64,000 nucleotides of DNA from Pelagibacteraceae bacterium AG-337-G04. GTDB taxonomy: Bacteria > Pseudomonadota > Alphaproteobacteria > Pelagibacterales > Pelagibacteraceae. Numbering within the stretch: position 1 is the first letter of the stretch; each line of letters begins with the position of its first letter. Below are positions 43,536-52,070 of the stretch, in pieces. Made by a program: the position numbers and the translations under genes. The stretch spans positions 62,001-126,000 of the forward strand of contig QBZW01000004.1 of assembly GCA_003282205.1 (NCBI GenBank). Direction: 5' to 3'. The notes beneath the pieces are model-generated. The model worked only from the letters and a program-made list of their open reading frames with translations. It ran no database searches and was not told the DNA's origin.

Positions 43536-44886
43536 TGAATTTGACTATAGTAAGTTAAGACACGTAACATCAGTAGATCAATCTGATAGAAAAGTGCCTT
43601 ATAATTTAAGACAAAGTGGACCAACAAAGGTTGAAATGTTAATTTCAACTCGTGTAAGAAAATCACCCTACTGGCATTTATCTATGAAAGCAGGTTGTTG
43701 GAGAGCTACTGTATATAATCGTATTTATCACCCAAGAGGATATGTAAAACCTGAAGATGGTGGCGCAATGGTAGAATATGATGCAATCGTTAATCATGTA
43801 ACAATGTGGAATGTAGCTGTTGAAAGACAAATTAGAGTAAAGGGTCCAGATGCAGAAAAATTTGTTGACTATGTGATTACAAGAGATGCTGCAAAAATTT
43901 CTCCAATGAGAGCGAGATATGTAATTCTTTGTAATGCATATGGTGGAGTATTAAATGATCCTATTCTTTTAAGATTATCTAAAGATGAATTTTGGTTTAG
44001 TTTGTCTGATAGTGATATAGGTCTTTATTTACAAGGCGTAAACGCTGACGAGCGATTTGATGTAGAAATTGATGAAATAGATGTAAGTCCTGTTCAAATA
44101 CAAGGACCAAAATCTAAAGGATTAATGAAAGATTTATGCGGTGACCAAGTTGATTTTGATAACATGCCATTCTATGGTTTAGCTGAAGCCAAGATCGGTG
44201 GAAGAAGTTGTGTAATATCTCAATCAGGGTTTTCTGGGGAAGCTGGTTATGAAATTTATTTAAGAGAGTGCACTTTATATGCTGAAGATATGTGGAATGC
44301 TGTACTTGATGCAGGAAAAAAACACAGTCTAATGGTCATTGCACCTGCACACCATAGAAGAATCCAAGCTGGAATTCTTTCTTGGGGTCAAGATATGGAT
44401 AATCAACATAACCCCTTTCAATGTAATTTAGGTTATCAAGTTTCATTATCTGGTAAAGGAGAATGGGATAAGAAAGCAGATTACGTGGGAAAGAAAGCTC
44501 TTGAAAAAATGAAAGCTGATTTAAAAGCAGGACATAAACCATATAAACTTCAATTAGTTGGTTTAGAGTTAGGAGGAAAGCCAATTGACGAATATGCACC
44601 TGATTTTTGGTTAATTTCAGATGAGGGTGGTGGAGAACCAATAGGTTTTATTACTTCTCCTTGGTATCATCCTGAAAAAAAACAAAATATAGCCATGGGT
44701 TATGTTCCTTTTGATGGGACATTAAACGCAAATGGATTTCCAAAAGGAAAAGTAGGATCTAAATTTAAGGTACACTTACCTGAAAAATATTCTGAAACTC
44801 CAGGCAAACCTGTTGATGCTGTAGTTGTAGATATACCTTTTAAAGAGTCTTACAACGCCAATACAAGAGAAGTTGTAAAAGGTTAA
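43528..44886 (+). CDS. DmdA-related GcvT-fold tetrahydrofolate methyltransferase
   Basis: 452 residues, longer than DmdA (about 370). It shares DmdA-like blocks: YNRIYHPRGYV, MWNVAVERQIRVKGPDA, GGVLNDPILLRL and FWFSLSDSDI. GcvT-like core features are VQIQGPKSKGLM and GFSGEAGYEIYL. A longer C-terminal part follows, with PIGFITSPWYHPEKKQNIAMGYVPF. DmdA transfers a methyl group from DMSP to tetrahydrofolate. This is a related but distinct clade, here placed after betaine-type transport genes and coupled to a MetF-like gene. Substrate unproven: a betaine or sulfonium compound is the best guess. Good Shine-Dalgarno (AAGGAG). Confidence 0.75.
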   Translation: MSNEFDYSKLRHVTSVDQSDRKVPYNLRQSGPTKVEMLISTRVRKSPYWHLSMKAGCWRATVYNRIYHPRGYVKPEDGGAMVEYDAIVNHVTMWNVAVERQIRVKGPDAEKFVDYVITRDAAKISPMRARYVILCNAYGGVLNDPILLRLSKDEFWFSLSDSDIGLYLQGVNADERFDVEIDEIDVSPVQIQGPKSKGLMKDLCGDQVDFDNMPFYGLAEAKIGGRSCVISQSGFSGEAGYEIYLRECTLYAEDMWNAVLDAGKKHSLMVIAPAHHRRIQAGILSWGQDMDNQHNPFQCNLGYQVSLSGKGEWDKKADYVGKKALEKMKADLKAGHKPYKLQLVGLELGGKPIDEYAPDFWLISDEGGGEPIGFITSPWYHPEKKQNIAMGYVPFDGTLNANGFPKGKVGSKFKVHLPEKYSETPGKPVDAVVVDIPFKESYNANTREVVKG

Positions 44887-44894
44887 ACAATTGA

Positions 44895-44917
44895 AGGGAG
44901 GAGTTCAGCTTCTCCCT
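44895..44917 (+). terminator. Stem-loop between the DmdA-related gene and the Yip1 gene
   Basis: AGGGAG(GAG)...(CTT)CTCCCT forms a 6-bp perfect stem extended by three further pairs including one G-U, with loop TTCAG. It sits 9 bp after the upstream stop and 8 bp before the next ATG. No T-run follows. A partial terminator or processing hairpin is possible; the GGAGG in the stem could also sequester a ribosome-binding site. Confidence 0.4.
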
Positions 44918-44924
44918 AATTAAA

Positions 44925-45470
44925 ATGTTCGCACAATTTTTAGAAATTTTTTTTAAATCTTTAAAATTAGATAAAAGCTTATACAGAGATAATAAATACT
45001 TTAGCGAGGCTGCAATCTATTTTGCTGGTCTTGTAATGATTCTTGATGGTGTGGCGGGAGCAGTAGCGGCAAATTCAATCGTGAGAACATCAATTGGCAT
45101 CTCAGGCTTGACAGCTCTTTTAACATGGTTTGTTTGGGCTATATTCATTTTTGTAATTGGAGTAAAAATTTTCCCAGATAAAGGAAGCAAAGTCCCTTTT
45201 AAAAAAGTTTTAATAGCAGTGGGATATGCTCATGCGCCAGGTTTAATCAGGTTCTTCGCAGTAACACCTGACTTGGTGTTACCAATTATTTTTCTTACCC
45301 AATTTTGGATTTTTGCATCTCTTATAATATCAACTAAACAAATTTTAAATTTAAAATCTAATTTGAAATCTTTTGGTATAGTATTTTTATCTTTTCTTAT
45401 AATAGCTTTTCTATCAATTACATTCATTATTAATAGAATGAATTCAATTCCAATTAGTAATATTAGCTAA
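44925..45470 (+). CDS. Yip1-family membrane protein
   Basis: 181 residues with about five hydrophobic helices and a layout typical of bacterial Yip1-domain proteins: FSEAAIYFAGLVMILDGVA, ALLTWFVWAIFIFVIGVKIF, FKKVLIAVGYAHAPGLIRF, and a terminal helix before a basic tail. Function unknown. It is last in the plus-strand cluster with the DmdA-related gene. Its stop overlaps, on the other strand, the stop of a small unlisted gene at 45467. Confidence 0.75.
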   Translation: MFAQFLEIFFKSLKLDKSLYRDNKYFSEAAIYFAGLVMILDGVAGAVAANSIVRTSIGISGLTALLTWFVWAIFIFVIGVKIFPDKGSKVPFKKVLIAVGYAHAPGLIRFFAVTPDLVLPIIFLTQFWIFASLIISTKQILNLKSNLKSFGIVFLSFLIIAFLSITFIINRMNSIPISNIS

Positions 45471-45634
45471 AAAGGGAAAACAGTTTTAGATGTTCTGCAA
45501 GATTCGCATATTTTAAAACCAGTGAGGAATAAATTTTGAGTTACGCTTTTATCTTCTTTTTTACACTCCTCACAAACATCATTTAAATCTGTTTCTAAAT
45601 TCGTATTTAATTCCCTATCATATTCTTTAGTCAT
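45467..45634 (-). CDS. Small double-CxxC (zinc-ribbon-like) protein
   Basis: A 55-residue frame with ATG at 45634 and TAG at 45467. The sequence runs MTKEYDRELNTNLETDLND, then VCEECKKEDKS, VTQNLFLTGFKICESC, RTSKTVFPF. Two CxxC pairs (C21/C24 and C43/C46), about 18 residues apart, suggest a zinc ribbon or rubredoxin-like knuckle. The ATG overlaps the end of the DUF3726 gene by 8 bp, typical of coupled genes in this genome. It fills the only otherwise unexplained part of this intergenic stretch. Function unknown. Confidence 0.65.
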   Translation of the reverse strand: MTKEYDRELNTNLETDLNDVCEECKKEDKSVTQNLFLTGFKICESCRTSKTVFPF

Positions 45635-46235
45635 TATCTGTTAATCCAGCCCCTGCTGTTCTTTCCCTCGATTTGTCACTTTCATCAACATATGTTCTTA
45701 GGGATAAGTTATAAATTTCCGACCAATCATCTTCAGTAAAACTATTTTTATTATCTAAAAATTTTAAATTAATTTTATCTGATTTTTCCAATATATCTTC
45801 TGTCAGATAATTAGAATAAATAGACTCATTAAAATTAAATAAAAATTCTTTATCATCCATCTTTAAAAAAATTCTCTTACCAATAATTTCAGAAGTTCTG
45901 CTTACAAATGATAAAAATATAAGTGGAAAAGCAATTTTACTGATTTCAATTTCATTAAATTTAGATATTGCTGAAGATTGATCAAAAAAATTTATTCCAG
46001 ATAAGATTGGACAATAAAAGGTTTTTGGGGTATTTGAGGCTGATATTTCATTTATATTTTCAAAATTACTGATTTTATAAATTTTATAATATTGATTTAA
46101 ATTCTTTAGACCTGGTAAACCAAACATTTCGAGTAATCGAATATTTTTTCCCACTTCCTCTGATATTCCCCAAGCAAAACCAATTGCTTTAGATGCTTTT
46201 TTTGTAGTTACTTCTATTTCACTAAAGCTTCTCAT
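45627..46235 (-). CDS. DUF3726 family protein
   Basis: 202 residues. The N-terminal block SEIEVTTKKASKAIGFAWG and ISEEVGKNIRLLEMFGLPGL match the family pattern (KAxxGxGxxWGxAEExG, then a GLPG). The rest is a mixed alpha/beta region without recognised catalytic motifs. No signal peptide. It lies between the 551-residue unknown protein (4-bp gap) and the double-CxxC protein (8-bp overlap). The function of the family is undescribed. Confidence 0.75.
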   Translation of the reverse strand: MRSFSEIEVTTKKASKAIGFAWGISEEVGKNIRLLEMFGLPGLKNLNQYYKIYKISNFENINEISASNTPKTFYCPILSGINFFDQSSAISKFNEIEISKIAFPLIFLSFVSRTSEIIGKRIFLKMDDKEFLFNFNESIYSNYLTEDILEKSDKINLKFLDNKNSFTEDDWSEIYNLSLRTYVDESDKSRERTAGAGLTDND

Positions 46236-46239
46236 TTAT

Positions 46240-47895
46240 TTATGATTTATAAATCCATTTATCGTCAAAATTATCTAATTCAGATGGTAAAGGAGCGCCT
46301 TGGAACATACAGATACGCAACCATTTATCTGATCTTGGGTCAAATTTTATAGCCCCAAAAAAAGATAATTTTAATCTTAACATATCAATTGGAACTAGTT
46401 TGGACCCAATGGTGTTGTCTTGAATTTCTGAATAGGGAAACTTTTCAGCAATAAATGCTCTTCTTACAACATGTCTCAAGTGATTATTATCTTTAAGAAA
46501 TTTACCGATTTTCGAACTATTTTTTTTTGTAAAAATAGCATCATAAAGTTTATTTATGTCTCTTGCTATTGCCAAAGGTTGTTCTAATTCAGATCCATCA
46601 TCGATATATCTGTCGCCTATTCTAGGTTCTTCTTTATTTTTTGATATAAACCAAAAGTTTTGATTATTTTCACCTTTTGAAAAATCAATTTTAAGTATTT
46701 CTGAGTATTTATTTTCTAATATATTTCTTAAATCCTCTATTGTTCTATCAACAGGAATGTTAAAATGCTCTTCCTCATCAGAACTCATTTGCGTAATCAA
46801 TGGATTAACTATGTCATCAAATGGCTCCATCATCATTGACACAATATATTCTATACATTCATCATTTAAATTTTCTTCTGACCAATTGTAAATTTGATTA
46901 AATTGATATGAATTTTGATATTTAAAATCTTCTTTCATAAATTTTATAAACTTTTTCAAATCCTCAATTAAGCTTTTGATTTTATTATTTTGAAAATCGC
47001 TATCTGTGTGCCAACTAGTTATATTTTTTAATGATTTAATCAGGCAATTATAAAAAATATCAATCTCATTTTTTGAAACATTTTCTATTTCTCTTATTTT
47101 TTTTAAAGCTGTTTCTCTTGCATATATCCAATTATTTAGCAATATAGGGTGATTAACAATAAAAGGGGCCATGCCTAGACCCGTGGAATTTCCTATTCCT
47201 AAGTTTCTGCTAAGAGCAGGATCTAATTCAACTGCTAACTTTGGATTTCTATTTTTTGCAATATGATTAACCTGATCAAATGTAAACTGTCTAACGAGAT
47301 AAACTAACATCATTTCTAATCTAAAAGGTCCTCTGATTTCTTCCCTATTTTTAATTCTGAACCTATCAGCCAAACCAAACTTTCCAGATCCGTAAACTGC
47401 TGTTGTTCTATATAAATAACCAACCTTCGATAAAATATCTTTATTAGGTTGCTTTCCATTTGATAGATTTTCAATAACGTGGTCAAAAACTCTAACTGAT
47501 TTATTTGCTCTTGATAACGTTAATTCCTTGTATGACAACCTTCCAACTTCTTGTTTAGGAACATTATTATTAAGTCTATCTATGTCTTCTTTGGAAGGAA
47601 TTCCGTCAAACAAAGTAAAAGCAGCATCCCACTTTGTTGCTATAACTCTATCTGATCTTTCATCATCTTTAATTTCATTAGCAAAACAAATGAGAGAATA
47701 AGTTCTTTTATTTTTTGTAAATGAATAAACTACTCTACCATGTCCTTTATCATTAAGTTGAAATAAATCACGGCTATATTTCCAATCTTTGAATTCATTT
47801 AAAAAGGATCTTAGAAAAGACAATTTTGATTGATGAAAAGAACCCAATTTGGATAGTTTCATCAAAAATTTTGGATCCCTTAATCTTATTTCCAT
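46240..47895 (-). CDS. Large uncharacterised cytoplasmic protein
   Basis: 551 residues, with no signal peptide, transmembrane helix, P-loop or known fold visible. It looks like a single folded protein with conserved-looking motifs RGPFRLEMMLVYLVRQF (189-205), NPKLAVELDPALSRNLGIGN (217-236) and STGLGMAPFIVNHP (237-250), which suggests binding of an extended ligand or RNA/protein. The ATG overlaps the M19 stop by one base. I do not recognise the family. Given two conserved neighbours, it probably acts with the divergent dipeptidase homologue. Confidence 0.75.
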   Translation of the reverse strand: MEIRLRDPKFLMKLSKLGSFHQSKLSFLRSFLNEFKDWKYSRDLFQLNDKGHGRVVYSFTKNKRTYSLICFANEIKDDERSDRVIATKWDAAFTLFDGIPSKEDIDRLNNNVPKQEVGRLSYKELTLSRANKSVRVFDHVIENLSNGKQPNKDILSKVGYLYRTTAVYGSGKFGLADRFRIKNREEIRGPFRLEMMLVYLVRQFTFDQVNHIAKNRNPKLAVELDPALSRNLGIGNSTGLGMAPFIVNHPILLNNWIYARETALKKIREIENVSKNEIDIFYNCLIKSLKNITSWHTDSDFQNNKIKSLIEDLKKFIKFMKEDFKYQNSYQFNQIYNWSEENLNDECIEYIVSMMMEPFDDIVNPLITQMSSDEEEHFNIPVDRTIEDLRNILENKYSEILKIDFSKGENNQNFWFISKNKEEPRIGDRYIDDGSELEQPLAIARDINKLYDAIFTKKNSSKIGKFLKDNNHLRHVVRRAFIAEKFPYSEIQDNTIGSKLVPIDMLRLKLSFFGAIKFDPRSDKWLRICMFQGAPLPSELDNFDDKWIYKS

Positions 47896-48863
47896 TAATT
47901 AATTCCTTTATAAAAATTAAACCAATTGTTTCCTAAAATTCCATCTATTTCTTCTTGATTAAAACCAACTTTTTTTAATCCACTTTCTAAGTTATAAAAT
48001 CCTCTAGCGTCCAAAAACCACTCGGGTTGCTTTGGAAATCCAGGTTTTTTTTTACTTCCCTCTCCATAATTTGTACTTTTAGACCATGTTCCATTTCTCA
48101 TCCATTCAACAACACTGTCAGGTTGGTTCAAACATAGATCTGATCCAATACCAATATTTTTTACATCCATTATTTCTGCAGTTTTAGCAACCATTTCACA
48201 AAAGTTTTCTAATTTACAATTTGTTCCATTTTTTAAATGATGAGAATATAATGATAAACCTAAGATACCTCCACTTTCAGAAAGTTTTTTTAACAAAAAA
48301 TCTGACTTGTTTCTTAAAGCTTCATGCCAAAATGAAGGATTTGCATGAGTAATTGCAATCGGCTTTTCACTTATATCAATTGCATCCAAAGTACTTTTCT
48401 CTGCTGAATGGGACATGTCCACAACTATACCAACCCTATTCATCTCTTTAATTACTTCTCTTCCAAAATTTGTTACACCAGAGTCATTTTTTTCATAACA
48501 TCCTGTGGCTAGAAGAGATTGATTGTTATAAGTAAGTTGCATAAATCTACAACCGTGCTCATGAACTTTCTCTATTAGATTTATATCATCCTCTATTGGC
48601 GAACAATTTTGAAAACCAAAAAAAATTGCTGTTTTATCATCCGATTGAGCTTTTGTAATATCCTCAAATGTTTTTCCTAAAAATATTAAGTCTGAATTTT
48701 CTTCAAAAAATTTATCCCATTCTTTAACTCTTTGTAAGAATTCATCATAATCTTCATGATACACTAAAGTAACATGTACAGCATTAAGTCCAGCTTCCCT
48801 GTTGATAAGAAAAATATCTCTTGACCAGTTACAATATTGAAGATTATCTATTCGATAGTTCAT
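47895..48863 (-). CDS. M19 (renal dipeptidase family) homologue with altered metal site
   Basis: 322 residues from ATG 48863 (a TTG at 48875 is less likely). The M19 TIM barrel is recognisable: FMQLTYNNQSLLATG, VVDMSHSAEKSTLDA (H152), IAITHANPSFWHE (H173) and NIGIGSDL (D242). The N-terminal HxD metal motif is replaced by IDNLQYCNW (L8-Q9-Y10), and the bridging glutamate position reads Q85 (FFGFQNC). It may bind one metal or none and act on a non-peptide or modified-peptide substrate. It is first in the operon with the unknown protein and DUF3726. Confidence 0.78.
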   Translation of the reverse strand: MNYRIDNLQYCNWSRDIFLINREAGLNAVHVTLVYHEDYDEFLQRVKEWDKFFEENSDLIFLGKTFEDITKAQSDDKTAIFFGFQNCSPIEDDINLIEKVHEHGCRFMQLTYNNQSLLATGCYEKNDSGVTNFGREVIKEMNRVGIVVDMSHSAEKSTLDAIDISEKPIAITHANPSFWHEALRNKSDFLLKKLSESGGILGLSLYSHHLKNGTNCKLENFCEMVAKTAEIMDVKNIGIGSDLCLNQPDSVVEWMRNGTWSKSTNYGEGSKKKPGFPKQPEWFLDARGFYNLESGLKKVGFNQEEIDGILGNNWFNFYKGIN

Positions 48864-48950
48864 ATTTAAAGACAATATAAGTATAATATAATTTGTCGAC
48901 TAGTTAAAATTTAAAGATTATGGTAATCTATATTAATTCAAATTCGTATC

Positions 48951-49445
48951 GTGAAAAACAAAAAATATAGTCACAAGGTATCAATAGTAATGGGAAGTAC
49001 TTCCGATTACTCTACCATGAAATTTTGTGAAAAAATTCTTAAATTGCTTAAAATCAATTATGAAACCAAAATAGTTTCAGCTCATAGAACACCAGTACGT
49101 ATGTTTAAGTATGCAAAATCTGCAGAAAAAAACGATATTTCTGTGATAATTGCTGGAGCTGGAGGATCAGCCCATTTGCCAGGAATGATTGCATCTCTAA
49201 CAAGAATTCCGGTAATCGGAGTGCCAATAGAAAGTAAAAAGTTAAAAGGTCTAGATAGTTTACTTTCAATTGCTCAAATGCCAAAAGGTATACCTGTTGG
49301 GACTGTCGCAATAGGTTCAGATGGAGCAATAAATGCAGCATTATATGCAGCATCAATTATCTCTACCTTTGATGTGGGTATTAAGAATAATCTCAAAAAG
49401 TGGCGGTCTAAACAATCAAAATCTGTTAAAAAAAAACCTAAATAA
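48951..49445 (+). CDS. purE: N5-carboxyaminoimidazole ribonucleotide mutase
   Basis: 164 residues with a GTG start. The PurE signature is [18 protein letters not shown], followed by [13 protein letters not shown] and [15 protein letters not shown], including the catalytic His of SAHRT. It catalyses N5-CAIR to CAIR in purine synthesis. The C-terminal tail is Lys-rich. It abuts purK without a gap (stop followed directly by ATG). Confidence 0.95.
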   Translation: MKNKKYSHKVSIVMGSTSDYSTMKFCEKILKLLKINYETKIVSAHRTPVRMFKYAKSAEKNDISVIIAGAGGSAHLPGMIASLTRIPVIGVPIESKKLKGLDSLLSIAQMPKGIPVGTVAIGSDGAINAALYAASIISTFDVGIKNNLKKWRSKQSKSVKKKPK

Positions 49446-50489
49446 ATGAAACAGCCAGTTTTAGGAATAATTGGAGGTGGTCAACTAGGTAGTATGCTTT
49501 CTGAAGCTGCTAAAAAGGTAAATATAAAAACTGTAGTACTCAGCGATGATCCAGATGCGCCTGCTAAAAATTTTACAAATAAGTTCATATACGGGAACTA
49601 TGGAGACACAAAAATTAGAACAGAATTTGTTGATAGCGTTGATTTAGTCACCTATGAATTTGAAAATATTCCCTTTGATATATTAAATGAAATAAACAGA
49701 TCAAAGAGTGTTTTACCCAAACCAGAAATAAATAGTTTAATCCAAAATAGATTAACTGAAAAAGATTTTTTAAATAATAACAATATTAGAACAACTAACT
49801 ATGCTTTAATAAAAAATAAGGATGAAATAAAAGATTATGAAAACCTATTACCTGGATTACTTAAAACTACTACTCTTGGATATGATGGTAAAGGTCAATA
49901 TAAATTAAATAGTTTAAGTGACATAAATGAAGACATTGATTTTACTAAAGAATATATTTTAGAGAAGTTCATTAATTTAAAAAAAGAAATTTCAATTGTC
50001 ATATGTAGATTTGGTAATCAAAAATATGAAATATATGAACCAATTGAGAATGTTCACGAAGATCAAATTTTGAAACATTCAAAAATTCCAGCTGAAATTT
50101 CAGATTCAATAAAAGTAAAATCGCGAGAATGGGCAAAACAAATTGTTGAAGAACTGGATTATATTGGAACCTTATGTGTAGAGTTTTTTATTGATAAAAA
50201 TGAAAACCTACTTGTTAATGAAATTGCACCTAGGGTTCATAATTCTGGTCATCTAACAATAAATTCGCACAATGTTAGTCAATTTGAAAATCATATAAGA
50301 GCTGTTTGTGGTTTAAAAAAAATAGAAACTAGAAAAATATATAATGCTCAAATGATAAATCTAATCGGTGATGACATAACAATTTATAGAAATAAAACTT
50401 TTACAGATAACGAGTTTTTTTATGACTATTTAAAAAAAAAAGTAAAAGCTAAAAGAAAAATGGGACATCTAACAATAATTGAAAAATAA
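49446..50489 (+). CDS. purK: N5-carboxyaminoimidazole ribonucleotide synthase
   Basis: 347 residues with an ATP-grasp fold. GIIGGGQLGSMLSEAAKK opens the protein, LKTTTLGYDGKGQYKL is the ATP-binding loop and LVNEIAPRVHNSGHLTI the metal/phosphate-binding C-terminal motif. It makes N5-CAIR from AIR, ATP and bicarbonate and supplies PurE. The organism thus uses the two-step bacterial route. It ends convergently with the SRAP gene with 2 bp between stops. Confidence 0.95.
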   Translation: MKQPVLGIIGGGQLGSMLSEAAKKVNIKTVVLSDDPDAPAKNFTNKFIYGNYGDTKIRTEFVDSVDLVTYEFENIPFDILNEINRSKSVLPKPEINSLIQNRLTEKDFLNNNNIRTTNYALIKNKDEIKDYENLLPGLLKTTTLGYDGKGQYKLNSLSDINEDIDFTKEYILEKFINLKKEISIVICRFGNQKYEIYEPIENVHEDQILKHSKIPAEISDSIKVKSREWAKQIVEELDYIGTLCVEFFIDKNENLLVNEIAPRVHNSGHLTINSHNVSQFENHIRAVCGLKKIETRKIYNAQMINLIGDDITIYRNKTFTDNEFFYDYLKKKVKAKRKMGHLTIIEK

Positions 50490-50491
50490 TT

Positions 50492-51112
50492 TTATATAGG
50501 TTGAATTAGAGAAATATTGTTATTTGTTGGCTTATTTACATCTTTAGAAATTTCATAAAATGAAAGTTGTGGTTTTGGTGATTGTTTTAAAAAATTTGAA
50601 CCTGAAATTTCAATATTCAAATATTTATTAACATCACCTTCATTTAAGATAACTGGCTGTCTATGATGAATTTCTTTTACATTCGAAATTGCTTCCTCAG
50701 TAATCATGCAAAATTGATCCTCTTCGTAAATACCTGCGATAAAAATTAGCTTCTTATCTTCTCTTAAAAAATAATGAGGAATCTTCTCATTTTCTATTCT
50801 CTTCCATTCATAAAATCCATCAACTACAACAACACATCTTTGAAGCTTTATTAACTTTTTAAAAGAGACCTTTTCATCAATCGTCTCTAATCTTGCATTA
50901 ATTAGTGGTTTGAAGTCTTTTTTTTTAGCCCAACTAGGTACAATCCCCCACTTTAAATTTTCAAGAGTATTTCCATTGTTATATTTCTTAATTACTGGAA
51001 GATTTTGATAAGGATGTGCATTATAATTTTCTGAGTCTCCTACGTTAATTGCAGTTTTAACCATTTTACTTGTTTTTGAAACCGCATTGGTAATCACGTA
51101 TCTTCCACACAT
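50492..51112 (-). CDS. SRAP/HMCES family abasic-site-crosslinking protein
   Basis: 206 residues. The catalytic Cys2 is exposed after initiator removal (MCGRYVITN), and the family blocks NLKWGIVPSWAKKK, INARLETIDEKVSFKKL, VVVVDGFYEWKRI and EIHHRQPVIL (active-site His) are all present. YedK/HMCES proteins form a thiazolidine crosslink with abasic sites in single-stranded DNA. No SOS box is visible in the short upstream gap. Confidence 0.92.
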   Translation of the reverse strand: MCGRYVITNAVSKTSKMVKTAINVGDSENYNAHPYQNLPVIKKYNNGNTLENLKWGIVPSWAKKKDFKPLINARLETIDEKVSFKKLIKLQRCVVVVDGFYEWKRIENEKIPHYFLREDKKLIFIAGIYEEDQFCMITEEAISNVKEIHHRQPVILNEGDVNKYLNIEISGSNFLKQSPKPQLSFYEISKDVNKPTNNNISLIQPI

Positions 51113-51148
51113 GTATTTTCGTATTGGTTTAATTATTTTTTAGATTAT

Positions 51149-51619
51149 ATGTTCATGCTAATGATTAAATCAATAGAAAATAACTTTGATCACCCAAAAG
51201 TAAATCATCTTTTAATAAAACATTTTATTGAATTAAGATCTGTTTCTTCTAAAGGTAGTACTCATGTTTTAGATATTCCTGGACTTAAAGATCCAAGTAT
51301 AAAATTTTGGAGTTTGTGGGATAATAATCATTTAATTGGATGTGGAGCTTTAAAGTTTATTGGACAAAATCATGGAGAATTTAAATCTATTAGAGTATCG
51401 GATGATTTTAGAAATAGCGGTATCGGTAATAAAATAATCTCGCATTTAATTATTCAGGCAAAAAAATTAGGTATAAAAAAGCTAAGCATTGAAACGGGAT
51501 CTGGAAAATTCTTTTTACCTGCTAGAAAACTTTTTGAACATTTTAAATTTAGTAAGTGTAAACCATTTGCTCACTATAAAGAGGACCCTAATTCTCGTTA
51601 TTACACTTTAGATTTATAA
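51149..51619 (+). CDS. GNAT-family N-acetyltransferase
   Basis: 156 residues with the GNAT core: IGCGALKFI strand, RVSDDFRNSGIGNKIISHL (acetyl-CoA P-loop RxxGxG) and LSIETGSGKFFLPARKLFEHF. The C-terminal strand is RYYTLDL. Acceptor substrate unknown. The start may be 51149 or one of the ATG codons 6 and 12 bases later. It is followed within 4 bp by the hypothetical gene. Confidence 0.85.
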   Translation: MFMLMIKSIENNFDHPKVNHLLIKHFIELRSVSSKGSTHVLDIPGLKDPSIKFWSLWDNNHLIGCGALKFIGQNHGEFKSIRVSDDFRNSGIGNKIISHLIIQAKKLGIKKLSIETGSGKFFLPARKLFEHFKFSKCKPFAHYKEDPNSRYYTLDL

Positions 51620-51623
51620 TTTT

Positions 51624-52064
51624 ATGGGAGTAGAAAATAAAAAACCCTACATACTATATGTTGCTGAGGCAATCTATTTAGAAATATTTCAAATTAAAAA
51701 AAAGAATATTGATATTTCCAATATAGATGCGATTGAAAGATTTATGGGTTCAAAATTGTATGAAAAAGTAAGTAGTGGTCAATTTCATGATGAATGGTTT
51801 GAGAAACTAAAAGAAAACGATTTTGTTGATGATACCTCGGGAGAAAAAATTTCAAAAGAGGTTTTAAGGCTTTTGAATTTACAAAAAGAAGCAATGATAA
51901 AACAATTGATTAAATTTCCTGATTTGTACTATGCAAAAAGTCATTTTCCCTTGGAAATATCGCAAAGAGCTACAAATCATTTGTGGAGAGTGTGCGAAAG
52001 TTATGAATTGTGGTGCAAAGAAACAAAAAATAATAGTCTAATCAAATTAAACCTATTAGATTAA
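51624..52064 (+). CDS. Conserved-looking hypothetical protein
   Basis: 146 residues, soluble, mainly alpha-helical, with no signal peptide. It has an N-terminal YILYVAEAIYLEIFQIKKK and a C-terminal HLWRVCESYELWCKETKN, both rich in aromatic residues. I recognise no domain. It is tightly packed between the GNAT gene and the BT1 transporter gene (4-bp and 6-bp gaps), which supports a real gene. Confidence 0.65.
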   Translation: MGVENKKPYILYVAEAIYLEIFQIKKKNIDISNIDAIERFMGSKLYEKVSSGQFHDEWFEKLKENDFVDDTSGEKISKEVLRLLNLQKEAMIKQLIKFPDLYYAKSHFPLEISQRATNHLWRVCESYELWCKETKNNSLIKLNLLD

Positions 52065-52070
52065 GAATTT

